DNA of 64,000 bases from Brachynemurus nebulosus (GCA_035578155.1 JAPWDM010000060.1:702001-766000), one strand, 5' to 3'; positions 33,115 through 44,446 are shown, counted from the first letter of the stretch. The notes: generated by a model not told the origin, from the sequence alone. Numbers and translations: made by a program.

Positions 33115-33499
33115 TTTAACCTTCTAACAATGAAACAATTTTCAAAATCAGTTCACTAGTCAATTTTTGGCGCTTTTGGATCCTCAGGACTTGAACGGAT
33201 TTCATATAGTGTAGCATAAGTATTATATCGAGTAAACAATATATTATTACATTACATAACTATAATTTTCGATTTTTTTTCTAGGTATGCAAATATATAT
33301 ATAAATTATATTTTCTCTCTAAAGGAGCACATCATACAAAAATTTCTTTTCCATAACGTATTCTTAAAAAATCTGGTTTATTTTAATTTAAAAGATGAGA
33401 TAGAACTATTGTTATTATAACACATACATACATATTGAATAACTAACTAGCACTTGTTTTATCTAGAAAAGAATTGCTAAAACGATGAAGCATTTATTG
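33115..33499. other. AT-rich intergenic, nothing recognised
   Basis: No supported gene or repeat. Confidence 0.4.
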
Positions 33500-33800
33500 T
33501 AAAAAAATTCAACAAATTTCTTAATTTTTCTCAAAAACTAGTTCACTTAGAACAATATTTTAAAAGCTTGTCTTATGCAATTTTTTACACTCTTTTCGAT
33601 GGTGTAAAAGAAAATTTAAAAAAATTTTGACTTCTGGCCAAATTTTGCAAAAAACCACTAAAAATGGCCAAAAAACCTACTTCTGGGCATTCGATGTGTC
33701 TGGCTAACGAACTTAGCCGAGCGAATCCGGATTCCAGCTCGCATACCAAATTTCATAAGCATTAAACGTTTCGTTCGAGAGTTATCGCGTACACACATAA

Positions 33801-33884
<84 letters not shown>

Positions 33885-34004
33885 TTTAGTGAAGTAGATT
33901 TTCGGATTCTAGAGGCTCCAAAACAAATTTCTACCATAGTCCCGGACTTAGGTCTTACCATAAGAGCTACTGTAATAGCTGAATTTCCAGAATGGAAATT
34001 CGCT
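33500..34004 (-). mobile_element. (TA)n-bearing inverted-repeat element, copy b
   Basis: In the orientation opposite to copy a: ...ACTTCTGGGCATTCGATGTG, GAGAGTTATCGCGTACACAC, (TA)n at 33804-33880, TTTTAGTGAAGTAGATTTTC, CCGGACTTAGGTCTTACCAT and a right end ...GAATGGAAATTCGCT at 34004. It is closest to copy a (shared AGTAGATTTTCGG and TAGGTCTTACC). The left end is decayed. Confidence 0.75.
33804..33880. repeat. (TA)n microsatellite
   Basis: About 77 bp of TA at the fixed internal position of copy b. Confidence 0.95.
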
Positions 34005-34010
34005 AAAAAA

Positions 34011-34343
34011 ATGGAAAATATGTATGAGGAAGTATCTGATGTAGAAAATTTAAATGAAAATCAAGAAAAATTAGTAAAAACGCCATTGGAACATAATGTT
34101 TCAAGTTCGGACGATGATGATGATAATGGAGAAACTAAAAGACAGAAGTTAATGGAAGAATTGGATAGTATGGCTATTAAAATAACTTTCGAGAAATTAT
34201 TACGATTTACTGTTGTATGTGTATTTGCGAATCCTTACGAATTTCAGAATTTTTGGCTACATTCGATTAGTACTTTGAAGAAATTATTAATGGACCAAAA
34301 CAAAACTGTAATAAAAACACTAGAAGTAGCTAATAATAATTAA
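34011..34343 (+). CDS. Unassigned acidic open frame
   Basis: 110 codons from ATG at 34011, immediately after the repeat end. The frame reads MENMYEEVSDVENLNENQEK, then an acidic run SSSDDDDDNGE (residues 31-41), a basic KRQK, a hydrophobic FEKLLRFTVVCVFANPYEF and a C-terminal TLKKLLMDQNKTVIKTLEVA. The composition is more protein-like than most frames here. No family is recognised and no splice evidence is visible. Candidate exon or decayed transposon protein. Confidence 0.28.
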   Translation: MENMYEEVSDVENLNENQEKLVKTPLEHNVSSSDDDDDNGETKRQKLMEELDSMAIKITFEKLLRFTVVCVFANPYEFQNFWLHSISTLKKLLMDQNKTVIKTLEVANNN

Positions 34344-34563
34344 TCGCAATTTTTATCTACGTTTCCTATTCATATTTTTATATAAAGGCAGTCTTGTACG
34401 GTAGTAAATTCGGCATGGAAATAAACTCTTTACTTATGTTTCTAATGTGGTATATCACCACAATATGTAAATTCGGCGCCAGTGTTTCTTTAAGTACCTG
34501 CGCCTGTTTAAATAAGCAGAAAGAAAAAACCTACAACTTGAACCTAACTATTTCTTATATCAA
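34344..34563. other. Short intergenic
   Basis: No supported feature; a 66-codon frame at 34394 runs into the MITE. Confidence 0.35.
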
Positions 34564-34571
34564 AGTCGAAG

Positions 34572-34744
34572 CATGGGCGGATCCAGCCATTTAAAAATGG
34601 ATAGGAGGGAGGTTGGCCTCTAATCCCAGGAGAAATTTTGGATAAATTTGTCTACCCTGCTTTTTGAATTGTATGTTCAACTAAATGTAGGTTAAAGGGG
34701 GGCTACAGCCCCCACAGACCCCCTTCCCCCTGGATCCGCCGGTG
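34572..34744. mobile_element. hAT MITE, 173 bp, perfect 8-bp TSD
   Basis: Left CATGGGCGGATCCAGCC and right-end complement CACCGGCGGATCCAGGGGG, flanked by AGTCGAAG at 34564-34571 and 34745-34752. The interior has GGTTAAAGGGGGGCTACAGC and pyrimidine-rich CCCCCACAGACCCCCTTCCC. Non-coding. Confidence 0.88.
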
Positions 34745-34752
34745 AGTCGAAG

Positions 34753-36060
34753 TATATTGTTTAAACTAAACTAAACTAATCTCACCACCTAGTTTTTATA
34801 TCGTATACTGTATTTTAAAATTTGTAGTGCACAACTCATTGTTTTTAAAAGAGAGGTCTTCTTGGTTTGGTCCACACTTCAGATCAACTTATTAAAATCA
34901 GGTAATCGATCCGCAATTCGAGGCTGTCGATTTGTCATGCAGTTGCCCCTTAACAGTAATTTACTTCCGTGTCGATTTACCTATGGAATTAAAATGGCCC
35001 TAAAATCCGTGCACCGAGTTTACATGTTCTTATTATGGAGCAGGTAACCTTCGCGCCGAATTTACCATCACCGGTAGTCTTTCTATGTATTATTTTCTCG
35101 TATTATATACCCTAATTCGAAACGAAGTAAATCAGGTCAGGTGGTGTTTTCTATACTTTTTCATATATTTTGGTAGAGTTAGGTTCTACAAAGCTTTTAG
35201 AGTTCCGCGGCTGTCTGTTCATCTGCTTCTATACCCCAGCTATACTCGATTGCAACGAAATTTGGTATGGAGATAGATTTTGATAAATAAAAATAGAATT
35301 AAAATGGATTTGATTGCTTAAAATTAAAATGGATTTTTTTTCATATTAAAAAATGGAAAAAAATTTCTTTTTCAGTAGATTCCATCGTGTAAGGCAACGT
35401 TTTCCATACTTTCGTCCCCAGACCACTAGAGTTTCGTGAGAAAATTATGAAGCTGATTTTGAGTTAGAGAACAACATTGTATCCTGTATTTAATATAATT
35501 TACGATCACTCTTAAATTAAATTTAGAAAATTTTCTTCTTTAGTTTGAACGAAAATCGTTTAACCTATGATGTTTTCTACTTGACAGATGATTTTACGCA
35601 TTCCAAAGCGTTAGTTATTGGTAGAAGTCGGACATTTTGCCTATTCTCAAAGAAAGATCTATTGGCGCTAAATCACGAATTGTGGAAGTCAATAATATAT
35701 TTATTGTGTACTTTTTTAAAATAATGTTATTTACAGTTTTCTTTTAATAACTTTTACTGTAATATTCTCATAAGTTTTCAACTTTTCGTGACAATTTCTC
35801 CACCTTTATTGAACGCAGATACAAAACCAAAGGTCACCTGTTATTTCTAATGTTACAGATATCCTCATTAAAAATTCAGTCACTCTAAAAATAACTTTTT
35901 ACATAATTGTGTCATCTAATGTAATTGTAATGTACACAATTTGTATAAAGTGTACAAAGTAGGGATATGGATGGAACATGGAATCTGTTATTGACAAGTC
36001 TTAAAAACGAACATTATGCCCCATTATTATTATAAAACAAATTATTTTAAATCGAGCGCG
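34753..36060. other. Intergenic with scattered transposon-tail fragments
   Basis: At 35200-35275 CCGCGGCTGTCTGTTCATCT and GCAACGAAATTTGGTATGGA are typical transposon-tail words. The rest is AT-rich and unassigned. Confidence 0.4.
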
Positions 36061-36100
36061 TAAAAAGTGTTTCGCGATAAGAAAAGTTTGGGAAGCACTG
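36061..36100 (-). repeat. Solitary hAT-like terminus
   Basis: The complement of the sequence ending at 36100 reads CAGTGCTTCCCAAACTTTTC, a common hAT TIR. The partner end was not found, so its internal part is unknown. Confidence 0.5.
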
Positions 36101-36434
36101 GTGTAGGAATCACCGTGTCACTAGAAAAAGTCGTTTTAAAAATAAGTTGAATTGTTCATTTACGAAATGTTAAGGTTCAAAATAGCATGCAGTGTGTTCT
36201 TCCCCCTCTAAGTTTTCCACCATGAATCCGAAAATTTTGAAAAAATTACAGATGGGAAAGCACTTGATAAGAATTTCAATGAAAATTATTTCGGTTAACT
36301 TGTATCAATAACTTTAATAGATATTTGCGAAAAACTTTGACTAAAGGACCCTTAGCGTGTGTCTTTGACATGCCTTTCAACAGTTTCCTCATTAACATTG
36401 AATTGATAACAATCATTTTGTTATTACTTCCAAA

Positions 36435-36643
36435 CAGGGCCGGCGAGAGAAATAACGGGTCCCCGGGCACAACAAAAAATTTTCAAACATTTTTCTCCAA
36501 AAATACAATTGACAAGCTAAAAAAAATAAAATAAAAAATGTCTTCTCATTTTCTCCGGTTCCGTAATCGAGACTGCGGGCCCTCTTTTAGAGCTGAGTCC
36601 CCGCGCAACTGCCTCACCTGCCTCACTCTTTCGCCGGCCCTTG
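36435..36643. mobile_element. hAT-like MITE, about 209 bp (CAGGGCCGGCG family)
   Basis: Left CAGGGCCGGCGAGAGAAATA and right-end complement CAAGGGCCGGCGAAAGAGTG. Flanks CTTCCAAA and GTTCAGAA agree at 5 of 8 positions, so the target duplication has decayed. A partial relative lies at 51850-51965. Confidence 0.7.
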
Positions 36644-37895
36644 GTTCAGAACTTGGTTTAGAATTTGTTCAGAATCGTTTTATTCAAATATGTCGGCATA
36701 AATAAATCAAATCTAGTGATTGACGTAACTCGAAACAAATGACGTAAAATTTAAGGAACACATATAACGTCAAAATATTGTTTGACGTAACTCGAAACGT
36801 TTTAAGTCGGGCACAGCCTATACTACATTTTTTTTTTTATTAGCCATTGTATCAACATTTTTAAATCTGTATACCAATCATTATTATATGGTGTACGAAC
36901 ACTGTAACAGCTTTCATAAGCTTCAATGTGGTGTGTGTATAGGAGCGACTTTGTCGCATCTTGTGCAATTTTTATCTTTTTTAAAAAATATTATATATGA
37001 CGAACAATAACAGCCAATGGTACAAGAGGGTTGTAGGAAGAATCACCACCGCACCGCGTTATACAGTATGTTGATGCACGGACTGTAGGACTGTACACGG
37101 TGTATATGGTGTGGGTAAACAAATTTATCATAGGTTTTTAGAAAAGGATGAGCGTATCATTTTATACATAGTGTACATATTACCGTAAAAGGAATATATA
37201 GTAGTTTTGGGGTGACTGGGAACAAAACCAATAATTTCTTTTAATTACTGTAATTGTTAATTTATAACTTGCAGGCGATTGTATTTGAGTTTTTCATAAA
37301 TCACAGTTAATAAATAATATAAAATCAATTTAATCATTGTTAGAACTAGTGTGATTAATAATAAAATTATGTAAATATCAAAATTCAGAGGCGTAACAGC
37401 AAATTTTTCGCTCTGGAACGATTTAAACTAAGCGCCCCCTAGAAAGACTACTTTTTTTCAAAAATTTAGAGTGCGAGCCAAAAAAAAATCGTCGTCACCC
37501 TAGTTTTGTCGTTTTTCTGTTGTGTTATATTTTTTCTCTCTATTGCGCCTCCTTTTACGACGTACCCTGGAGGGTGTGCTCCATTGTACGCATCGTCAAA
37601 AGTCAGTAATGAAAAATAGCCCAAGAATTAGGTTTTTTTCAAAAGTTGTTTCGTAATTTATTTAAGCTGTGTTTATTAAAAATTTAGATTCTTTAGTTAT
37701 TTAAAGTATGTAAAATTATGTTAATTTTTTCTAGATATTCTGTAAACTAATCAAGTTTACAAAAATAAATAGTACCAATAACAGCACACAAAAATATTAT
37801 TGTTTTAAAATGAATGCCCCGTATTTGAGACAAATTTTTCAATACGTGTAAACGGCTTTTTAATTTGTTGAACAACTAGATCGAATATGGTAAGT
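36644..37895. other. Intergenic, nothing firm
   Basis: Repeated GACGTAACTCGAAAC at 36722 and 36782 (60 bp apart) and a somewhat GC-richer 37410-37600. No gene supported. Confidence 0.4.
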
Positions 37896-37906
37896 TTTTT
37901 GATATG

Positions 37907-38060
37907 TACAGCTGCTCTTATTTATGCGGTCATTTTTGTGCGACTTTTTTTATGCGGTTTTTAAAAAAATGGCCATTGAAATGCATAATATACATCAAAG
38001 TCAAGAGACAGTAAGATACTTAAGCATTTACTATAATAACTTTCTTTGATAAAAGTACTT
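37907..38060 (+). repeat. TACAG...TTATGCGG terminus, copy 1
   Basis: TACAGCTGCTCTTATTTATG, GTGCGACTTTTTTTATGCGG, TTTTTAAAAAAATGGCC and GCATAATATACATCAAAG match 52902-53060 in direct orientation and 63170-63228 in reverse. Pogo-like terminus; the other end is replaced by the (TA)n element. Confidence 0.6.
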
Positions 38061-38092
38061 TTTAACGGCTTTTAAGCATTTTAGCGAATTTC

Positions 38093-38209
38093 CAGAAAGA
38101 ATTCTGGAAATTCAGCTATTACAGTAGGTGTCATGACGCGACTTGAGCCCGGGACTATGGCAGAAATTTGTTTTGAGGCCCCTAGAAACCGAAAATAATA
38201 TTCACTAAA

Positions 38210-38287
<78 letters not shown>
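38093..38287 (+). mobile_element. (TA)n-bearing inverted-repeat element, copy c (half)
   Basis: AGCGAATTTCCAG..., CAGCTATTACAGTAGGTGTC, GAGCCCGGGACTATGGCAGA, AAATTTA and (TA)n at 38215-38287, then an abrupt switch to TTTTCCCGCTACC. The half beyond the TA array is missing. Confidence 0.78.
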
Positions 38288-38290
<3 letters not shown>

Positions 38291-38327
38291 CCCGCTACCT
38301 TTTAATATTTGTAGGACCAAAAAAATG

Positions 38328-38385
<58 letters not shown>

Positions 38386-38403
38386 TTAGTTATTTATTTA
38401 TTT
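38288..38403. repeat. Duplicated TTTTCCCGCTACC junction with (TA)n and (TTTA)n
   Basis: TTTTCCCGCTACCTTTTAAT occurs at 38287 and 38410. Between the copies lie (TA)n at 38329-38379 and (TTTA)n at 38387-38411. Confidence 0.75.
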
Positions 38404-38578
38404 ATTTATTTTCCCGCTACCTTTTAATATGTGTAGGGCCCCCCTATGGAAGTTAAGAGCTCAAATTTGGTAAATGGGGCTCATTCCGATGCACAACAAT
38501 ACTATCAAAGTGGGGTCAAATTTTAGGCAAATTTTGGATCTGACCCAACCTTTAAGGGGGTGATGGGGGCGCTCCGAA
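38404..38578 (-). repeat. Module X, copy 2
   Basis: Reverse complement of about 13125-13265: GTGTAGGGCCCCCCTATGGA, AATTTGGTAAATGGGGCTCA, CTATCAAAGTGGGGTCAAAT and CCAACCTTTAAGGGGGTGAT. Confidence 0.75.
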
Positions 38579-38684
38579 AACGGATAGCGCCCCTACTCTC
38601 GCCTCTCGCCGTTCTTGTCGTATAGGGTGTATAAGTCTAATTTTTTCAAGGGAAAATTCGACTAAAAAGAAGTTAATAACAATA
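38579..38684 (+). repeat. Module Y, uninterrupted (empty MITE site)
   Basis: AAACGGATAGCGCCCCTACT then CTCGCCTCTCGCCGTTCTTG and ATAAGTCTAATTTTTTC. It is the continuous version of the site split at 16547/17534, proving the 986-bp insertion there. Confidence 0.85.
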
Positions 38685-39952
38685 TTTTCAGTTAAATGTG
38701 TTTAATTACTTTTACTACTTAATGTCTAACAAATTATTATAAATTGATTGTATAATGGCTTAATTTATGCTCTATTTGTCCCATTGATTCGGTCGGCAAT
38801 AGAATATTTTCAAAAAAATTAGTTTTTCATACTTTTCGAAAACGTAAACTTTTGATCGTAAATATTTCGTAAACGGTGCATCATAGCTCAAAAATGACGA
38901 AATTTTTGAAAGCTTAAGCGAAACAAGTTGTGGGTATTCCGAACATACTGGGACTATCAAAACTTACTTTTCGTTATCGAAAATTATCGATACCGAGTTA
39001 CTCATCATAAACTGATTATAAGATTGATTCGGACTCACTAGTCAAATTGGTTTTGTCACCAATAAAATATTTTAAGAAAAATTAGTTTTCAATACTTTTC
39101 GAAAATCTAAACTTTTAATCGTAAATATCTCGTAAACGGTGCATCGTAACTCAAAAATAAAGAATTTTTTGAAGGTTCAAGCGAAGCAAGTTGTGGGTAT
39201 TCCTAACATATTGGGACTGTCAAAACCTATTTTTCGTTATCGAAAATTATCGATATCGAAAAAATCGATATTTTTAAAATTTTAATGTGTAAATTTCTGT
39301 ATTTTCGTCATCATTTGTATTATAAAATTCTTTTACGCGAATTTTTATCTGCATCCCCGTGAACGGATATTCACGTAAATAAAACGCATTTGTAAAATAA
39401 TACAGTTAATTGTAAGTAATCGTAAAGTACAGCTAATTGTAAGTAATAGTAAAGTAATTGTAAATGGGTATATTCCCGGGAAAATTCTCCCGTTGCCCAT
39501 CTCTATCTGTAATACAGTTATGGAATGTGTTACCTTTAACAATTACAATTAAAAAATTATATAAAGCGAAATTTTCAAAATTTCTGAAAAGTATTAGTTG
39601 CAGATACAACTTTGGGTCACCAACAAAAAGTAATATTTTGTGAAATAATAAAGAAAAAATGTATTATTTGCAGATATAACATTATAATCCTAAACAGAAT
39701 GCAACTTTTTGTAAAATAACTAAAAAATTTGTGGTTGCAACTGCAATGAAAATCGAAACTATGAATTTTTTCGACAAAAATTTTATCACAACATTTAAAA
39801 CTAACAGTTAGAATGATCCTGACAAAGTTTCAAAGTTCTAAGATAATTTGGAAAAAAGTTATTAGGTTTTAAATTTCGTCACAATCTTATTTCTTCAATA
39901 TCTTAAACTTAGTGATTTTACAGTTGTAACAGTTTTATTCTCAAGGTGCGAT
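38685..39952 (+). repeat. Module Z, copy 2
   Basis: Collinear with 14930-16437 from GTTAAATGTGTTTAATTAC to TTTTATTCTCAAGGTGCGAT, keeping the 260-bp internal duplication but with a deletion of most of the CCCGGG pair (only one GGAATA-type half near 39470). Here Z follows Y; in the other copy Y follows Z. Confidence 0.82.
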
Positions 39953-40380
39953 GTAAACAGTGATCAATATGCATAACACTTTCATTCAAGTTAAAACTTG
40001 TCGCGTGCATTACGACAAAAACCAATAAAAGTGGTAAGCATATTTACCACCGGCCACTTGTACTTTTTCTATACAAATTATAATACAACATTTTAATAAT
40101 AAATTGATTTTATTTAATTTTAAGTTGGTAGAAATCATCTACAAAGTTCACTAATTAAGTGGCCAATATATTTACCACCATGCATACACACACAATTGTT
40201 TTCTTAAACGTTAGTAGCATTATAATTGACCACCTCTTAGGGCCTTATTGCAAGTAATTACAATTTTTTTAGTATTTTTTCCTAGCTCGATAGACTGACG
40301 TTAATTTAATTAAGTTTTTCTTAAAAATCAAAAATAAAATGTTATGTCCTATAAAGGGTTAAGTACAAAAGGGAGTCGTG
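39953..40380. other. AT-rich with a small GTGGTAA palindrome
   Basis: GTGGTAAGCATATTTACCAC (40030-40049) is a palindrome, and GGCCAATATATTTACCACC recurs near 40161-40179. Possibly an old small TIR element of about 150 bp. Nothing else. Confidence 0.35.
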
Positions 40381-40404
40381 GACCAAAAAGTTTGAGAACC
40401 ACTG
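40381..40404 (-). repeat. Solitary hAT-like terminus
   Basis: The complement reads CAGTGGTTCTCAAACTTTTT, a very common hAT TIR. No partner was found. Compare 44668-44693 and 36081-36100. Confidence 0.55.
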
Positions 40405-40494
40405 ATCTAGTAGATAAAAAAAGATCGATTACATAGTTAAAAATTGTTCCATTCCATTTTACGGTCTGTATTGTTATAGTTCGTATTTTGCGTA

Positions 40495-40575
40495 GGTACA
40501 ACTAACAACTCTTTTCGTGCGATCGACGCGACGCACCGACCACCGAGGGAAACACTGACGACGGGTGAGTGGATA
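40495..40575 (+). promoter_or_regulatory. Possible first exon with strong donor site
   Basis: A CpG-rich patch CGTGCGATCGACGCGACGCA...GAGGGAAACACTGACGACGG is followed by GTGAGT, a consensus 5' splice donor (40565-40570). The style is that of an insect non-coding first exon, but no downstream exon is visible and no transcript data exist here. Confidence 0.2.
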
Positions 40576-41368
40576 TGATGCGTAACATTTAAATTGTTTG
40601 GTTCCACTAAATCGGGAGTGTCTCATACTAAAACGATTTTAATGGATAATTTTTATTCCATAACAAAAACACAATTACGATTCTTTGTTAATATTGATAA
40701 TTTATAGTATCGAGTTTTTCTTTATTTAATAAAAGAACAAAAAAAAGAATAGTAGTTATAGAAAAAGTAAGGGGAGAAAGCAGGGGCGACTTTAGCCGGC
40801 AGGTCTGGGCTTATCCAAAAATAAAATAGGAATAATAAAAGAATGGGATTTGGAGAAAAACGGCGACATTTTTTGTTCGTCCTCCGGGACCCTTGATTTT
40901 TCTCCACGGCCTTTTATTATAATATACATACAAAAATTTGGGTCTATCCAAAATAAAAATCCTAATATCGCCTCTGGGAGAAGGCAAAAAAAAATTTTTT
41001 TTACGTTATTTTAAGTAATGCAGTGTTTACAAAAATTAGTTTTTATCGGAAACCAGTTTACATAGAATAATGGTTCAAAAACTTTTTTTTATGAAACTTT
41101 TTGTCCTTTTTCCAATGATTCTTTCTTAAGTATGTGTGTGTTCAGGTCACTTGTTCGTCACTGACGGTTAGTGTATCTTCAGGTTAGTTATATGTACATG
41201 TAATTTATTTACATATTGTTATATTATAATAATTACAACGGGTTGTAGGCGGACTGTTGTCATTGATATACGTTGTTGAAGTATTTTATTGCAATTTATT
41301 AATATTCATTGTTATTAAAACAACATAATATTTAAGAGTATTATTGTTACTATTATTATTATTATTAT
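40576..41368. other. AT-rich intergenic, nothing recognised
   Basis: No supported gene. It ends in an (ATT)n stretch at 41350-41369 that borders the next element. Confidence 0.4.
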
Positions 41369-42876
41369 TTTTTTTTTTTTTTTGTTAAAATTGGGGTACT
41401 GCTGCCGGTGGATGGCGCGGTCAGCAGCACCCGGCGGCATCGCCATCGAAGGGCATGCGCCGCCAAAACGGGAAAATGATAAAAACGACACATAAAGACA
41501 GGAACACATAAATGCGATAGACAACGGACAAACATACACATGATAAAATTCACCGATGAGCCCTGCCATCCCAGGGCTTCTTAACGAGCGGACAGTCCCC
41601 GGTGGCGGGACGCTAAGTATTAGCCAGAACGTCCGACCACCAAGGACCGAAAACCAACGATGAAACTCACTCCGAGGTGGAAAGGGACCCGGAGTGGAGG
41701 AAACCGACTAAAAATAAAGTGTACAAAAGAAAGACTAGAAGAATATTTTGCAAACAATATCACAGACAAAAACTTATTACGTCACTGGAGAACCACCGGC
41801 TCACCAGTGACGCAATAAGGGATTAAAACAATACCGCTGCAGAACCATGAAAACAGGTCTACAGCGACATAGCGAAAAATAGATAAAATAGAAACGTAAA
41901 AGACGAGAAAAATTAAAAGAAAGAGAGAATTAAAGTAGACTTGTTAAAAAGACAAAACAAATATATCACAGTGATTAGATTTCTTTGCTCCGTAACAGGA
42001 TTCCGCTCTCCGTAACCTCGACAATTTCGAAACGGCTTCGTCAATACCAAGGAACTCGCCCATGTAAGGACAGTTGACGTCTGATTACTAGGCTACATGT
42101 ACTTTTCTGTCAGATATCTGATTACTAAGTTACATGTGCTTTTCTGTCAGACGTACGGGGTCTACTTACTGGGGAGACCGGTACGTTGACTAGGCCACGT
42201 TCGTCCGAGTCGAGGTCATAGAAAACGGAACAATGCCACAGAGTATCACAGTAGATTTGACCAAAGTCCCTATCACTTCGACGGGGCGGAAGCGGCCCAG
42301 GACGCCGACAAACGCATCCGTGAGAGGGACGACAACGTCTCCTTACTAGACGAGCTCACTTAAGCCGTTCGGGCAGACGTTGACTCACACGTGTGGCCGA
42401 CACGAATGAATGCGTCAAACGCCGCATTCCTACCCGTCGAAGCCACAGGGACAGAAATCAACATTATCACAGAGCAGATCACAATTGTGTCACACTGGAG
42501 TGCACCATCCAGTGGACACTAGGACAGATAAAAACACCACAGAAAATATCACAGCACAAAATATCACCAAAGATGAAAAATAAAAATCACAGCAACAATT
42601 ATCACTTATTCGACTAACCCGAACACGATTCACAACTCCGGCAACCACACCCATACAAGTTACTAGGCTCCCTCAATGCTGAATTCCGGTCAAGGTACTT
42701 ACAGACGCATCTCAACTTTCGGTGGCACTTCTCTTATACGGGGGATATAACCTCGGTCGGTCATACGACGTTCATCGTCGTCGAAAATTTTACCAGAGCC
42801 TCGTCAGCCTGCTAGCCGAAGCTAACAGTTGCCCGCTGGGCACGAACGGGGACGTGAAGGATGGATTTTAGCCCAG

Positions 42877-42878
<2 letters not shown>
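41369..42878 (-). mobile_element. GC-rich LINE-like block inserted in (ATT)n, minus strand
   Basis: On the minus strand the block ends in an A run (T15 at 41369-41383) and is bordered on both sides by (ATT)n, which would be the target. GC content is far above the surroundings and codon-like segments appear, but all frames are broken. The 3' part (41400-41640) looks like an untranslated region (CCCTGCCATCCCAGGGCTTC etc.). A 30-bp duplication TCTGATTACTA(A/G)G.TACATGT lies at 42080-42150. LINE origin is inferred from the A tail and structure; the family is unknown. Confidence 0.5.

Positions 42879-42931
<53 letters not shown>
42879..42931. repeat. (ATT)n microsatellite
   Basis: About 17 ATT units directly after GCCCAGC, the 5' side of the minus-strand LINE-like block. 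Confidence 0.95.
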
Positions 42932-42954
42932 TTTAAAATTTAAATAAGGCTTAT

Positions 42955-43005
42955 AAAACTTATCAATATAGCTTATTATCAATATAGCTATCTTATTATC
43001 AATAT
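42955..43005 (+). repeat. Small TTATCAATATAGC tandem repeat
   Basis: Three copies of (C)TTATCAATATA(G/A)C of 13-22 bp leading into the TACCGTG element. Confidence 0.6.
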
Positions 43006-44231
43006 AACTCCGTCCTGCTGTTGAATACATCAACAAATACGTTTCTATCTCATAAAGTATGTTTCCTTCATTATATCCCTTACCTTTAACCTATTTGTGT
43101 GTGTAAATAAAAATAATAAAAAATAAATAAAAGTGACCGAGTGAACATGGTAAAACGTTGTTGAGTCGGTCACCTACTTAAATTCCATTACAACGTCGAA
43201 ACTAACCTTTTCAGTCCGAATTCGGGGACATATTTAGACACCAGAGCTTATTTACGACAATTGGTGATTGGTTGCAAAGCTTGCAAAGTCAAATGTAAGA
43301 AATATGGAAAAAAATCAATGGCACACCACATACAAAGACTAAAATATTTTATTAGTTAACACAGAGTAAGAGATAGTGTTTTACAAATTAGTATGATGTA
43401 ATAAAATAACATAGGCCTGTTTTAACATCTTAAATTATGTTATATCCATCAAACGAATACTTAAATTTAAAAGAAACAAGATTTCTCACTGGAAATAGGA
43501 GTGACCGAGTCAATAATAGGATTTGTTTACGCCGAATATTTTTGTTGTTGTTGAGGATAAGATTATACATCTGTCGAAGTATTGATGCTGATTAAATTTA
43601 GAATCGAATAAAACCGTCACCTTTCGATTTATTATTCAATGTCCGATTATGTATGCCTTAACCAGACAAAAATATTTCGTCACTGGTTTTAGGTTATTTG
43701 GTCAACCCAAGGGGACAAACTAGATTGGCTTTGCCTCTGTTCCACTTGTAATGAGTTTGTGACGTAGTCTGTTTGTGTACATACACACTGTTTGCAGTGT
43801 ATTAGTTTGGTTTTTTGTAGTAGTATGTGTATACACACATACAATCACATCACACGTATTACCAGAGAGAGCTGTTCAACGTGCTCAACTAACAATGGGT
43901 ATATTGTTAATATAATGGTGTGTTGACTCGACGACGACTACTGACGGACTAATGCCTTAAGCTGTGACTGACTAACAAATGACTCCAAGCGAATTTCACT
44001 TTTTTTATGTTAGTTGGCTTCTAGTGTTCTATGGGTCAACCTGGTATTATATTTTAGACAAACCAATCAGAGTTGGAAGACATTTACAGCTGCTTAGAAT
44101 GTTTATAAACGATGAAAACGAGACATTTTGAAAGGTTAGGTTGTCTGGTCTCTTAATAACAAATGTTTTTACCAATCGTGACATGGGTGACCGAGTCAAC
44201 AACCTCTGATCGATTCAAGACAATTTCACGG
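43003..44231. mobile_element. TACCGTG-family MITE, copy 2, left end lost, with insertion
   Basis: The body matches copies at 28999 and 50856; the right end GATTCAAGACAATTTCACGG precedes TA. The left TIR is replaced by AT-rich sequence. It shares with copy 3 a segment absent from copy 1 (GCAAAGTCA(A/G)ATGTAAGAAA..., about 43282-43400) and is interrupted at 43708-44033 by a hAT MITE. Confidence 0.78.
43708..44033. mobile_element. hAT MITE, 326 bp, with filled and empty sites in the window
   Basis: GGTCAACC at 43700-43707 is duplicated exactly at 44034-44041. The other two family copies read GGTCAACC once, without the insert. Left CAAGGGGACAAACTAGATTG and right-end complement CATAGAACACTAGAAGCCAA form an imperfect TIR. 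An 8-bp TSD means hAT. It contains ACACTGTTTGCAGTGT and many GTGTAT/ATACAC words. Non-coding. Confidence 0.88.
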
Positions 44232-44233
44232 TA

Positions 44234-44446
44234 TTCAGAAAGGATAGTAGAAATTATAACTGTTATTTGTGACAAAATTTTATTTTCGGTATGAGTCACT
44301 TTCATTTAATATAAATTTGACTTTAATTCATCAAGTAGATTCATAGTAAAGAAAATTATCTTTTTAATAGAAAGTTAAATATTTTATTTTCCTTAGACCG
44401 TCATAAGATCTCCAAGAACTGCAATTCAGGAGGAGAAAAGAACATT
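44234..44446. other. AT-rich, nothing recognised
   Basis: No supported feature. Confidence 0.35.

Noticed and set aside
40030..40180. 150-bp MITE with GTGGTAA ends
   Set aside because: The inner palindrome is real, but the supposed ends do not align as a TIR and no target duplication is visible.
42393..42617. 74-codon plus frame
   Set aside because: Within the minus-strand LINE-like block; composition His/Asn-rich from CACAG/AACA words, no family.
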